Shown here in pieces: positions 25,703 through 37,312 of a DNA stretch of 64,000 bases. A program made the position numbers and the translations under genes. Within the stretch, counting starts at the first letter, position 1, and every line of letters begins with the position of its first letter. Origin of the DNA: Durusdinium trenchii (Eukaryota; Sar; Dinophyceae; Suessiales; Symbiodiniaceae); NCBI GenBank assembly GCA_963970005.1, contig CAXAMN010001336.1, positions 407,577 to 471,576 of the forward strand. The letters are read 5' to 3'. The notes under the pieces were generated by a model. That model saw only the letters and a list, made by a program, of their open reading frames with translations. It did not search any database and was not told the DNA's origin.

Positions 25703-26404
25703 TGTGCGTTTTTTTATTTTTTTCTGGTCATGCCATTCGTCAACCGTGCCATGATATCCACGATGATCCCATATGATCTGATCTGCCTTTTCTGTGACTC
25801 GGTGCAGCTGGAGTTCACTTTTGCGGGGATGCCCCACAGAGTTTGTAGGTTTGTTTTTGAAGTTGGTCCATCTCAAAAACAAGTTCATTGGTTGAACAAA
25901 TCGAAGCAATTCCAACGTACCTCTGTGAGAGATTTGCCTGGCCCGCCCGGCCAAATAAACATACAGAAAGGAAAGGACCGCCCGAACACATTGGAGAAGC
26001 GTTTAAAGTGAGGAGGCGCCGCTTGGCTGTTTAGTTTTTCCGCTTGGCTGTTGTGGGTCTCCCGCGGCCTTTCAGTCGACTCTTGTAGCACCTCCCTCAA
26101 ACATTCCTACGTGGACCCTGCCACACCTTCCTTGTAGGCCAGCGTGGGAATCTGCCACCTCCTTCTAGCCCAGCAAGAGCCGTGAGCTAAAACAAGTTAC
26201 ACCTAGAGATACGTTACGCCTATAGGTCCTATAGGAAGCTGAGGGACATCACTTCTTGGTGTGCCGGATGTTCACTCGTTCACTCATTTCTCTTTTCGCT
26301 CGTTCTCGAGCCCAAGGAAGGCAGGCCACAGCGAACGAGTGAGGCCAAGGCCAAGCGTGGTGGGCGCATTCACAGGGAAAATAAGTTCCACAAACACACA
26401 AAAA

Positions 26405-26454
26405 CGAGAGCGATAGAGAGAGAGAGAGAGAGAGAGCGAGAGCGAGAGCGAGAC
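26405..26454 (+). repeat. GA-rich microsatellite
   Basis: A (GA)n run passes into GAGCGA units, with purine-rich sequence continuing to about 26500. Confidence 0.9.
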
Positions 26455-28589
26455 TTGGTGGGAGGGACGGAGGAGGGAGGGACAAAGAGAGATAGAGAGA
26501 ATACAATGTCAAGGTCCTTTTTGCCCAGGGCACAAAAGGGTCTAATCATCCATTTCTCTTTGAGTCAAAGGCTCGACTCGTACGGCGTTTCTGCGGGCAA
26601 CCGTTAGATCCCTCAGGGGAGAATATTCATGGACCCTGACATATCCCAAGCACGTTTCCAAGCTATGTACATCCACCTTGCGAGTCCATTTAAAACTTTG
26701 CAAACACCAACGATGGTGGTTAGGTAAAGACCCTTCACACAATGGTTGTGGGAATGCCAGCATTTATATATGTATCAAGTATAAGTATATTGAGTATAGA
26801 CACCATAGTACAACCAGCCAAAAAGAACCAGGAGATCCATCCAAGACCTGCACGTTCCCCACCTCGGTGTTTCGTCACATCATGCCCCCCCCCCTTTGGG
26901 ATGTTGGGGCCTGGGCCACCCCCAGGTCTCTTGAGTGAGTGGGCGTGTCATGAGTCCTTGTCATAAGGGATAGCTCTTAGTCCTTGGCTCCCTGTCAGTG
27001 AACAAATTGGTCGTACAACTGTCTAACTAGCGAATAACTAACCATGTATACAACCATGCACATATATGGTTCAAATCTGTATGAACGACTTGATAGAAAC
27101 AATCCGCAATTAGGAGGGGGGGCATCTCTACATAGATCAATCTACATGACCAAAAACTAGCACCTTTGCCCTATTGAAAACACCTTGGAGCGGTCGGACA
27201 ACTAAATGAACACATCACTGCACGTTGGGAGCCCCTTTGGCACAACTCCTTCCGGTACTATTGTACTATTTCAGATCAAACGTAACCCCAACTTGGACCT
27301 AACCTCACTTCCTAATTCCATGCTATTCTTGCAGTGTTTCTTCAAAAACAAGCCATCTTCGCAACTTTGCACCCGCCCGGCTTCATGGGTTCATCCGGTT
27401 CGTCATCCACACCGGCTAAGCCCGTCTGGTGGTCGTCTCACATGTCTGCTCCGTCTCCACCGCACACCCATCTCCATCCGCACGGCTCGGACGAACAGTC
27501 GGAGGATGTACCTTTACGGCTCGCTGGAAGAAACCTGCGACGGCTCGTCGAAACGACGTTGTCTGATGGACGAAGAGCGACCGGGGAGCGCTTGGGAGCT
27601 TGGGCAGAAATTCCTTCTGACACAAGGTGGCCCTCTCCCTTACATATGGGGTTGATTCAGCCTGAAAAAACTGTTCATCTGCAGTTGCGCCAAGCTCAGC
27701 CCCAAAAAGCCTCAATTACATTGAAACATATTGAAAACCAAACTTGACTCCCCCTGAGACTGGTTTTAGATCCCAAAAGACTCAATCTCAAGTTAGTGAT
27801 TTTCCTGAACACTTTGCGGATGGGATGTGTTTCCAAGGCCGCGCTCTTCCGAGGCTCCAAACCACCCAAGAAGTGCCTTCATGAGCCCCTAAACCACCCC
27901 CCAAACCGAGGATCGTTTTCAGAAGGTCGCAGGCGAAGGTAATGGAGAGTCCAAAGCTCCCCAAAGCTCCATTTGGACAGGTTTTGTTGACCCCCAAAAG
28001 TACCACCAGGTCGTCGAAGCATAACATAAACCTCGAGAAAAGACACCAAACCCAACCCGACCCATGACGAAGGACCGAAACACGCCGATAGAATTAATGA
28101 ATCAAGTAACCAAACATGTTGTTTGTTCTTTTTTTTGGTGTAGCTATAATTCCATACCAGTCCCATGTAGCGTTGCGGATTTCCATACTGTGGCATGCCC
28201 AAGCTTTGCTAGCCATGCCGCACGACTCTGATCAAAACACCATTGATGACCTCGAGACATCTAACAAAGCATGGTCAAACCCGTGGTTTGCTGAGTTCAA
28301 ATCCAACCTTTTGCTTAGATGACCTTACTTTTGGAGACGCTGGCTTGCGAAGTTGCCAATGCTGCACAAACGCACAACTTCACACAGCAAGCAAAAAACA
28401 CCCGCGAAAGCAACGACAACAACAGAACCACCGCACCAACCCAAAACAAAAACATGTTCACGCCAAAACATTCACAACAATAAAGCACCCTGCACAACCG
28501 AAACATTCGGTAAGAATATATGGTAATAAACAAGCAACACAAAGAGGTGAGTGTACATGTATGAAAAACAAGATGTGTCAGGATGTTTC

Positions 28590-28650
28590 AGGTACCTCCT
28601 CAGAAGGTATTTGCACCCTCTAAACCCACCCCAAACACCTTCTCAGAACT
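28590..28650. repeat. Family C element or fragment (copy 2)
   Basis: The 42 bases from 28592 to 28633, beginning GTACCTCCTCAGAAGGTATT, are identical to 32597-32638. A short inverted arm ACACCTTCTCAGAAC follows. The outer arms of the complete copy at 32583-32674 are missing. Confidence 0.7.
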
Positions 28651-29514
28651 TACAAGAAATAGATCTCTTCCAACAGCTGAACTCGGACCAACGGGGGGTG
28701 CCGCGTGCCGGCGCCTGGCGCCTCCGATGGTTCTGGAGGGCCTAAGGCCAGCTGCGACCTGGGAGGGTGGCAGGACTTCCGCCCCAAACGCCATGACATA
28801 GTGATCCTCAAATGGATCTAACTCCAATATACCAGCTGCTTAGGTTCGGGGTTACCTGGCTGGACGGGCCCCCCACACTGCTGAAAAAGGTCACCAGACT
28901 GGACACCCAGACAGGAAGCGCTAGGTATACTGGTCAAACTTCATATATAGTGAGGATCTACGAACAAGCGAAGACTGATGATAGACAAGCAAATCGAGCA
29001 TGCCGTAGACTACTTGAGTAAAGCCTATAAATAAAAGTGGTTGCTTCTTTTTCGTGATCCCCCAGTGATACCCAAACAGGAGAGGATCAACGGACTTCTA
29101 TCTATTTGGGGGTCAATGTATAGACTCTTGATGAGATGTCACCCTGCCTGGGGCCTCTTCTTTTTAAGAGGTTGTTCAATGCATGGACCTGGGGAGGGTT
29201 TATCAATCAAGAGCCTTTACAGTATGTCAAGATAATATGTCCATAACACATGCGTGCGTGGGCATCTGATGGCATACATGGAATCCTTGCCGAAAGGAAC
29301 ATGGAAGAGTTAGGCTAAAAAACCCATCACGCCAGCGGCGTACGTACGCGCTTGGCGTCCAACTGATGGAGCAGCGTTTGGTCTGGCGGCCAGACTGCAT
29401 CGAGTACTTCTGATCCTTTCTACCCAACCACTCCGGTCACAGCCCGAACACCCTGGTCCCGACCAACACCGAAAGGGATGAAAGCGCACGAACCGATTCC
29501 TCCAGTTCGCGTGA

Positions 29515-29900
29515 GTGAGAACATGTTCGGCGACACTGGCTGGAGTGGTCATGGGAGAGCTTGAGGACGGCTCCACTGTTGAGGTCAGAACCCCCTTGGT
29601 TTCTTTTGATCCAGCAATTCCTCCTCGGTCCCTTGCAGAATTGGAAGGATTTGCTACCCGGGGTCCTCAGATGAGGGTGTGGCAAAGACCCAGAACGCTT
29701 CGCTTCCCGAAACGCTTCCAGACCCGAGCTTCGCTTGCGAAGCATGTACCACAAGGACGAAGAAGAACTGGATCAAACCCGAAAACGAGCCGAACTTCGG
29801 GTTAAGAAGTTCTTCAATGATGGGTGGACCATCCGAAGTCCTAGGGCTGCGAAGTCCGACGTCCGGATGTGGGGTTTACAAAGCATGACCCGGCGCCTGA
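29515..29900 (+). CDS. Possible exons of unknown function
   Basis: Two plus-strand frames in succession look protein-like. The first (29515-29720) contains VVMGELEDGSTVEVRTPLVS and the second (to about 29895) is charged and contains HKDEEELDQTRKRAELRVKK. They are in different frames, so an intron or frameshift would be needed near 29720. No family is recognised and the opposite strand is also partly open. I treat this as a weak candidate only. Confidence 0.2.
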
Positions 29901-30532
29901 ACCCAAGCACTGGATGTGTATCAACACTCCCAAGCACTGGAAAAGAGGAAATAGATCAAAACTATACAAAATTCATTTCTTGGGAGTCTCCCATCAAGAG
30001 TGGACATGATCCATTAGTTAATCTATTCGGTTCATGATTTTGATCCACAGCCACCTGTCCCTGGAGCAAACTGAGGCCACCGCAGCGCGGATAGTGCCTC
30101 CTGGCAGAAAAAGAACGAGGCCGGAGAGGCTCCGCGAGCTCACAGGTCCTTGTTAATGCCATCAACCCAAGTCTTTAAAATCTATTCAGAAAAAACACCC
30201 CCAAAAAACAAACAGAATCCTTGGAATCAGCTCTTAGCCCGTGTGGTTTGTCATAATTCTGGCTCCATAGTTTGAGTGGACTTTACAGCTGATTTGATAT
30301 CAAACCATGTCTTTTCATGTCCTATCACGATGAGGATTGTTTTGGTGGGAGGGGCTACCTGAACAGGTCAATGAGATGTCAGCGTACCACAGATTGCGTA
30401 CCACGATGTATGACAAGCATTCCAGGCCTTCCGACAAGTTCCAGCCCCTCCCAATTCAGAAGTGCTGTGACTGTCATAATAAACCACATCTCCACGAGAC
30501 GAACATCACTGAAGTACCGTTGAAACATGTCA

Positions 30533-30612
30533 TCCCAAGTACTTTGTGTAGTTGAAGTAGTACTTAGTGTACTTGAAGAATTACATCCCAGTACTGTCTT
30601 CAGTACTTGGGG
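30533..30612. repeat. Foldback element around AGTACTT motifs
   Basis: CCCAAGTACTT at the left pairs with AGTACTTGGGG at the right. Between them AGTACTTAG and CAGTACTG repeat the same palindromic core, giving an internally repetitive foldback. Confidence 0.5.
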
Positions 30613-30716
30613 TATGTGTACGGATGTACTGGTGTGCCGGCCAAACGGATGCCACCAGCCGCCAGCAACGCGGCCAATGGCGTGAACTGCACAGCTTCTT
30701 GCTACCAGTAGGATTC

Positions 30717-30803
30717 ATGTAGACTCTTAATTCATAACCCCAGCCTGAATTGAACATATCCTCTTCAAGCTTGGGGGGTAGTCTACATTCAAGAGTCTAC
30801 ATT
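30717..30803. repeat. Foldback element, family H
   Basis: ATTCATGTAGACTCTT at the left pairs with AAGAGTCTACATTCAT at the right. CATAACCCC and GGGGGGTAG lie inside. Related TAGAGTCTACATTAC sequence next to a GGGGGGTTAG block is seen at about 48065-48095, and AATGTAGACTCATT at 32905. Confidence 0.55.
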
Positions 30804-31357
30804 CATGCCCTTGTTGCTAGTAGCGATGCCGATCGCCCGAAGATCGCTGACCGCAGCGATCCGCCCCGCACCTTCAGTTGAGGCCAGCCAGGCACATCAA
30901 CACCTCCAAGCGGCTTGTGGTGCGTTTGGGGCCCTGTTTAAGGCGGACTCAGGCGGACTCAGGCGTATTTTCGAACAATCTGCAAAGCTTCAAAACCTTG
31001 GTGAAAAGGATGTTCCAGGAATATCTCAGAACTGGTGAAAAACCACCGTGCTCTGAGTCGGATCTGGGTGCTCTGAGGCGTGGAACTCGATCGGATTTGG
31101 GTCGTCTTCTGCAAGTGGTCGGCCCTTTTCATGTCAATCCAGTCATTGTCTTGGGTCGTCCCTTAACCAATGGTACCTATACTTGGAAGTTCAGTCTCAA
31201 TTGTGCGCTTGGACCAACGGCACTGGAGCCACGCACTCGTTCCTTACAGCTTTGGTACCAAATCAACGACCGTTCCGCTCGATTCGATCTGAAAGCTCTT
31301 GTGGCTCCAGCAGAAATCGGATCCACGAGCAGCTCAGCATGTACATCGATGTTTACC

Positions 31358-31425
31358 CTCCCTCCAACGTCTTCATGGTTACATGGCATGGCATGGCCCC
31401 GATTGCGGAAGACCAGACAACCCCC
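31358..31425. repeat. Family A fragment (copy 5)
   Basis: CTCCCTCCAACGTCTTCATG, then GTTACATGG and CATGGCCCCGATTGCGGAAG, follows the left half and core of the family A element with several changes. Confidence 0.45.
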
Positions 31426-32555
31426 ACAAAAGAAGACCACTCGATCTACAGTAATTCTGGTCCACAGGTCCACAGGCTTCCATGGCACATGCTTCGGAAG
31501 TCATTCATCCACCATCTAATCCATGGGTCATCATGGGTCCCACAGTCTCTCCGAACTCCTTTTGGCGCCCCACGCCCCACGCCCTGCGCTGCGCTCTCTC
31601 TCCGCCTCCCCAGGGCCAGCTGCCGCTCTCGGCGACCTGACGCCAAGACCTCGGAGCGGCGGTGTTCGGTGACGTGGTCGCACCCGGTGGTCGAAAGGAA
31701 AGGATGTTCCGCCAGAAAGGGAGGATTGACTCGCTTCCGAACATGGGAATCATCCTCATCCACCAAGTCCGCCCAAAACCCATGGACCGAAGGGTCAAAT
31801 TGAAGGGGAGTTGGGGAGATGAATGATGGGATGGAGGGCATGACGGCATGACTACGTACATTACATATAATATAGCTCCCCAAGGGACTTTTCATGACTT
31901 TTCAAGGGTTTCTTCTCCGACTGCTTGGCAGCAGATGTTCACCTAGCTCCAAGCCAGGTGATTTACAAAAGAGAGCGGGTGATTTACTGGGGGAGTGATT
32001 TTAGTCAGCGTTTTCTTGCCACAACATCCTTTCCGTTTAAACTTTCTGTTTAGAAAATCCAACATCAATGGCATGCAGTGGCACACGTCACCCCATGTTT
32101 GGCATTGAGCGCTAGGCTGCTGATGGGGAAAAACCGCCAAAGTTTTGATGGTGTTGGGTTCACATGTTTTCACCAGCAACGGCAATCGGACATACAAATA
32201 AACAGATCTAAAAACTGTTTGATGCACAAGGTTTCCTGCATATCATCGCGACAAAAACAAGGGGTTCCTACACACAAAAAGAGTGCTTCACTTCCATCAA
32301 CATAATACACATGTTCAACATATGTCAACATTGTTCAACACATATGTCATCATTTCTCTGTCTGCAACACACATTAATTTCAGCATATAATATCGTTCGC
32401 ATCATTTGACTCCTTAAAATGATCATGGCAGTGAACTTCACCACCACCTGAACAGGTCCTTCGGATTTCGCCCTCCGAGAACTGCCATCCACGGCGGCCC
32501 ATGACGGCCAGACCCAGGGAATGTAGGAACAGCTACGGGAAAGGGTGCTTCATAC

Positions 32556-32710
32556 ATACACCCTGGGAGTCCAGTTGACTATCCCTAGGGCTCCAAGTAC
32601 CTCCTCAGAAGGTATTTGCACCCTCTAAACCCACCCCAGTCCCACCTTCTTAGAAGGTACTTGGAGCCCTAAGGTATAAAAAGAACGGTCTGACGAACGG
32701 TGAGAGTTCG
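32556..32710. repeat. Family J element split by a family C insertion (copy 4)
   Basis: The left part CCCTGGGAGTCCAGTTGACT, then AT, ends at 32582. The right part TATAAAAAGAACGGTCTGAC begins at 32675. Together they match the uninterrupted copy at 22314-22372. The 92 bp between them is the family C element. Confidence 0.65.
32583..32674. repeat. Complete foldback element, family C (nested)
   Basis: It starts CCCTAGGGCTCCAAGTACCT and ends with the reverse complement of CCTTAGGGCTCCAAGTACCT, inverted ends of about 31 bp with three mismatches. It sits inside a family J repeat, and TAT occurs on both sides (32580-32582 and 32675-32677), so a 3-bp TAT target duplication is likely. The interior shares 42 identical bases with 28592-28633. 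Confidence 0.78.
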
Positions 32711-33543
32711 GATCGGAACGGACCAAGGACGACACCTGGTGAGTCAGTCGATTTTTCCGTCGAAGTGGAGGTGTTGGTGGTCGACATGGTGCCCACAAAA
32801 CGGTCACTCCTGTCACTCCAACTGAGGTCCCAAGCGGGATGCCGGGACCTGAGGTCTCAGGTCTGTGGCGCACGGTTCCAAGGATGTCCAAATGCAGGTG
32901 ACTAATGTAGACTCATTATTGAACCCTCCCCATTTGGATGAACGGACTTGCGGACTGTCTGTGTCAGGCGCGCACCCACACACTCCCTTGTTACGTTTTG
33001 TAACGGGTTGTGGTGGACATGATCTGTGAGACCAATCGTGAACTACATGACCCTCATTCTCTGTACACTACGAAGCGAAATGCAGGGCATCGGCGGAGGG
33101 AAATGTGCAAAAGTTCGTTCGATGGGTGCTCAAGTGAATTGGTACAAATTAGCAGGTCAAGTGACCTAATTAGGGCCAGGGTGCGTTACTAAGTCGAAGC
33201 TCTTCTTTCGAAAGAGGTAGTATCGGATATGTTGTGTAAACTTCTCCCGCTTGCTTGTTGTGATTTCTGGCCAATCCGGCCAGGGTGGAGATTCGTCTGT
33301 TACGGAAATTGGAAGGGGCAAAATCCCATTGTGAAACGGTGGATTGTGGGAAATTGTGAGAATAAGATCTTGCATATATTGGTATGTGGCAATGGGATTG
33401 GGGAGCTTAGGGCGTCTTGAGACACCCGATTCATGATACCGAGAAAAACCTAATCGTGTTAGACTGGAAGCTCCTTGCAATTGGGAGGATTTTGGTTCTG
33501 GAGAATGTCTGGATATGTTTGATTATTAAACGAAATGTCTCGG

Positions 33544-33952
33544 CTATAGAACACGGACAGATTTAAGCTTGGTTGGCTGCAAAGAGGTCTTTGGATCATT
33601 GTACTCTAGTATTTCGTTGGAGCTCTCATTCGAAACTCGGATTGGCAAGAGACGTCCAGCCCATAACATAAACGAAACTGTCAGTTCCGTCCACGAGATA
33701 CCCGGGTCCTTGGGCATCGGGGCCGCTGTTTCTGCTGGCCATTGGATTAGGTTACAAAAACTCCAGACTAGTCTGGCGTAGTTACAACCCCATGGACATG
33801 ACCAGAAGACGACTTGATGTGGTTCAGCGGGCATTTCGTATAGATTACGTGCAGCTGGCCAATCTCGCAGTTGTGCTAGACGTACGGCAAATGATAGCGT
33901 TAAAATCATCTGCTCTGGAGTGTCGGGTCTACTGGCTGGGGTCTGCGTCTCG
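33544..33952 (-). pseudogene. Conserved C-terminal domain following RNase H
   Basis: About 120 codons after the RNase H domain (frame change between 33953 and 33909) contain FWSCPWGCNYARLVWSF, then ISWTELTVSFMLWAGRLLP. The RNase H protein at 58652-59824 has the matching pattern W-S-C ... W-K-V-L-G-S-F-F ... S-Y-V-E-L-A-V-V-F-F ... R-L-P after its own RNase H. The two elements therefore share a C-terminal domain of unknown function. It ends at a stop at 33544, which I take as the end of the second reading frame. The 3' untranslated region below it could not be bounded. Confidence 0.55.
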
Positions 33953-34700
33953 TCAGTCCCTGTCGAGCTTAGTCATTCTTTCACATGACAAATCAAGAAT
34001 GTATTTATAGATTGCAGTAAGCTGGTCTTTTTGACTGTCGTAATACTGTTTAACAGTATCACAGGTTGAAATAAATTCAGGGAGATCTGCAGTACATGTT
34101 CGTACTGCCTTCATCTGCAAGCGTGTTTCCAAGAATGTGGTAGGCTTCAGTGTACGAATGTGCATTATCGATCTGCAGGTGGGACTTAATTTTGAACACG
34201 TGGAATCTTGATCGGTCCCAAACTTGACATAATCTAATGATTAAATCCCAATGATCTCGCTTATGTGGGGATTCGTGTATTGTGTCTGCGTCGATGTGTG
34301 CAATGACATTGACTACAAACTGTGAGTCTGTGTAAAAGGAGACTTGCGCTGGTTCCTGCGACAGGCTCGCTTGTTCGGCACCAATCAACATGGCGAAAAG
34401 CTCTGCGCGATTAATGGTTTGTGCCCCGGGACAATGGCCTGTTGCCAGGACTTTATAGTCACTCCTTCTGAGACGATGAGGGACACCGTGTGCGGTGGAT
34501 GACTGCCCAGGCGGCACGGGCAACAAATGGGCTTTTAGGATTAAAACATGATCCATCTGTATATATCGTGTCATCACGACCAGACTCAATCTGCGTGTTG
34601 ACCTGGATGGTGTGGTGACGAAGATGCATGGCTTGTCGCACCAAATCCACATCGGGTGAATGCAATGGCAGTGGGAACCAGCATAAATGTGTGTTGGCCG
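33953..34700 (-). pseudogene. Ribonuclease H domain of the retroelement (frame broken)
   Basis: The domain degrades the RNA strand of RNA-DNA hybrids during target-primed reverse transcription. Its acidic residues are visible in three successive frames: IYTDGSC (first Asp), INRAELFAM (Glu), FYTDSQFVV (second Asp), then KIKSHL (His) and GNTLADEG (last Asp). Frame changes lie near 34660 (leaving the RT frame), near 34500-34540 and near 34120. The catalytic set D-E-D-H-D is complete, so the domain looks recently functional. The order RT then RNase H is typical of several LINE clades. Confidence 0.8.
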
Positions 34701-37312
34701 TCAAATACTGAATAGCCCCCCTTGTGTTGTGTTCGAATATGTTGAAAGCTGGGGCACTCAAGGAAGAAATGCTTATGAGTATCGTATTGGTTACAAAATG
34801 GGCAGTTTGGTGCCTGTTGCGCACTCCATTGTGCGATCACTCCATTGGACTGCCACCCGGCTGTCAAAGTCAAGGCCAATATTCTACGCTGTCTATCTGT
34901 AAATTGTCGAAGTATCTTATTGGTTGTCCAAGAGTCGAATGGCAAATGTGTGACACCTTTGCGGTGCGCGATTTCATTGTGGCATTGCCAGTCCCATGCG
35001 ATGCGGAGTTCTTTTTTAATGGCTTTACTGGTGGTATGTGGGAGGCTAAGTCTAAGACCACCCGGGCCTAGCAGGGTGGCATTGACTGTCATTTCCCATC
35101 CTAAGCGCCGCAAATAGGAGGCCAGAGCGGTGGCAGGACCATGGACTTGTCCGTTGAATTGTCGAATTGCATGCACAAAGCGGTGTGCGAGGTGTGGGCG
35201 GTACACAAATAAGCGTCGAAGAGTGGTCAGGAGGTCGGACACGACGTATAGCATGGGGTCTTGGATGCGACTGGAAAGATAATGCAAGGCCACGTGGCTA
35301 GACGCCTGTTTGTGTTCCCCAACCAAAACTGTAGTGGCAGCCCGTCGTAGGTTGGTAAAGTGCTTTTCACCGATTGTCATACCTAATGCTCCGTAAAATG
35401 TTGCTGGCCAGATGGCTGTCTGTATCTTTTCGGCCCTGTCTTCTAAAATGAGGTTCAACTTACGGAGCCTATTACATTTTGCTATGGCGTTATCAATCTT
35501 GTCTCGCAATGGGCCTAGAACAACTTGGTTTGTGTAAGAGATCATACATCCCAAATCCTGGACATGATTCTTAATCTTGAACATGAAGTCAGGTTGGAGC
35601 ATGATTTGAGAGGCATCACACCAAAATTGTCGCAGGGGTTTGGAGGTAGCCCAACCCCATGACTTGCCCATATCGATCTTCATACGCAGTTCACTAACCA
35701 GGTTGAGGATTTTGACCATGGCTCTAAATGTCTCCCTTTCGGAGGTAGACATGAACGACCAGTTGTCTGCATAGGTGAAAGGATGGACTTGCGGTGTCTT
35801 AATGACATGGTGAAAGACGAAGCTGAGGGCTAACATTCCCACTACGGACATCGAGTCCCCTTCCGGTAGGCCGGTAGTAGAGTGAGCTGCCTCCCCGATG
35901 GCTTGGCCACATTGAAGGACACGTGTCAGCCTACGTAATGACTTGAACCAAAAATCAGCAATGTAGTAGGGGATCCCTAACAGGTTGAAGACATATCGTA
36001 CCACGCGACGCGGGATCAGGTTAAATGCTTTCACAAGATCCATTGTCCAGCCACACCATGCCGTGCGGTGGGTACGGGCCTCTTCTATTTGGAGCATCTG
36101 CACTAAACTTAGATCCCTGGCTGACCTGTGTGGAAGGCCACCACTTATCTCCGGCGGCCATAGGTGGGACCACTGTTTAAGCACTTGGTCGGCTATAAGT
36201 GTAGACGAAAGGCGAGCGAGGTAGCCGAGAATGGTAATGGGCCTGCCGTCTGAGATACCTTCTGGCTGGGGTTTTTTGGCAAACAGTAATGTTCTAGCCT
36301 GCATGCGTTGTGATGTATGACCATGTGACCATGTAAGGGACAAGATCCGTGAGAGGTCGACAACCATGTCCCAGGTGAGAGCTTGAAGCTCCTCTGAGTG
36401 CCATCCATCTTCGCCTATGGCTTTAAACGGTTTCAATTTATGAATTGATTCCCATAGCTTGAGTGGGCAGTCATACTTAATGTCTAGGGTATCTTGTGTT
36501 GGGATGATATCATCTAAGCGCTGGAATAGGTCAGACCATGGTTCATCGGACTCCTGATCGTGTGGAGGGTCTCTAAGCCAGAATTGAGCCCAGTAGCGGT
36601 GAAAGGCGTCTGACATGGGTGCGATTGTGTATGCATGCGAATCAAATGTGACAGTCGCCTGGGCTGGGACCTGACCCTGGACCTTACCTAGAACCATGCG
36701 CGTATTATTAACTGACATAACTTCGGCTGTGCAAGGACCAAATTGCACCCTACCTCCCACTGTGACGGGAATCGGCTGTGCGAGACGAAGTACTGTTTGG
36801 CCCTTGCTACTGCGGCAAAGTGTGGCGTCTGTTTGATGTTTGACCGGAATATCCTGCAAGAATTGTTGGTCTTTTTGCTTAATAAATTTGTATGCCTGTG
36901 AGTTGTTGGTATGTGACATTGCGAACTCGATGGCATGCCGTTTATGGTGCCGGCGCAACTGTAACTCCTGACGTGCATAGGCATCGGCTTCGAAGCGGGT
37001 GAGTTGCAGGGCTTGCTGCAACCATTCTTCTGAAGGTGTAAGAACTGGGACGAAGGTTACGAATTCAAAGCCCAATAGCCATGCTGCCCACGAGCGACCG
37101 AAGCCTTGTGCTTGCTTGATGACGTTCCATTCGTGTTGAAGTTGTTGTACAAGTGCGTTGTTGTCAGGATGTGTTCGTAGCTTACGACAATGTTGTAGAA
37201 GGGATGCTAAGCGTCGGACTTGTCTGACTTTCTGTCTTGCCTTATAAGATGTAATTTCTGTAGGAGGTTCATATGCTGCAGTCTTATCAGGCTTCACTGT
37301 TCTAGGTGTCAC
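34586..37312 (-). CDS. Reverse transcriptase of non-LTR (LINE) type
   Basis: An uninterrupted 908-codon stretch, starting in the conceptual frame at GTG but really a segment of a longer polyprotein. It copies element RNA into DNA at the insertion site. The RT core spans about residues 290-600: DGRPITIL (355-362), motif A MDLVKAFN with catalytic Asp425, motif B TGLPEGDS (480-487), motif C YADN (514-517) and motif D around KIDMGKSWG (545). The second catalytic Asp of the usual YADD is Asn here. After a helical thumb-like region a zinc-binding pattern C-P-F-C...H-K-H...C lies at 837-853. A frame change into RNase H follows near the end. Its intact length, against the broken frames on either side, is notable. 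Confidence 0.92.
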   Translation of the reverse strand: MTPRTVKPDKTAAYEPPTEITSYKARQKVRQVRRLASLLQHCRKLRTHPDNNALVQQLQHEWNVIKQAQGFGRSWAAWLLGFEFVTFVPVLTPSEEWLQQALQLTRFEADAYARQELQLRRHHKRHAIEFAMSHTNNSQAYKFIKQKDQQFLQDIPVKHQTDATLCRSSKGQTVLRLAQPIPVTVGGRVQFGPCTAEVMSVNNTRMVLGKVQGQVPAQATVTFDSHAYTIAPMSDAFHRYWAQFWLRDPPHDQESDEPWSDLFQRLDDIIPTQDTLDIKYDCPLKLWESIHKLKPFKAIGEDGWHSEELQALTWDMVVDLSRILSLTWSHGHTSQRMQARTLLFAKKPQPEGISDGRPITILGYLARLSSTLIADQVLKQWSHLWPPEISGGLPHRSARDLSLVQMLQIEEARTHRTAWCGWTMDLVKAFNLIPRRVVRYVFNLLGIPYYIADFWFKSLRRLTRVLQCGQAIGEAAHSTTGLPEGDSMSVVGMLALSFVFHHVIKTPQVHPFTYADNWSFMSTSERETFRAMVKILNLVSELRMKIDMGKSWGWATSKPLRQFWCDASQIMLQPDFMFKIKNHVQDLGCMISYTNQVVLGPLRDKIDNAIAKCNRLRKLNLILEDRAEKIQTAIWPATFYGALGMTIGEKHFTNLRRAATTVLVGEHKQASSHVALHYLSSRIQDPMLYVVSDLLTTLRRLFVYRPHLAHRFVHAIRQFNGQVHGPATALASYLRRLGWEMTVNATLLGPGGLRLSLPHTTSKAIKKELRIAWDWQCHNEIAHRKGVTHLPFDSWTTNKILRQFTDRQRRILALTLTAGWQSNGVIAQWSAQQAPNCPFCNQYDTHKHFFLECPSFQHIRTQHKGGYSVFDGQHTFMLVPTAIAFTRCGFGATSHASSSPHHPGQHAD

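Larger units (their letters stand above)
9350..33540. other. Long gene-poor stretch with dispersed foldback elements
   Basis: About 24 kb without a gene I can support. Frames up to about 210 codons occur on both strands, but they overlap one another, cross foldback elements and have no recognisable domain. The identifiable content is the inverted-repeat elements and tandem repeats listed separately. A few stretches look weakly protein-like (minus strand 21257-22166, minus strand 28600-28827, plus strand 27206-27655) without enough support for a call. Confidence 0.6.

Noticed and set aside
30878..31803. Two overlapping plus-strand frames of 213 and 206 codons
   Set aside because: They run through a family A repeat in different frames and show no recognisable domain.
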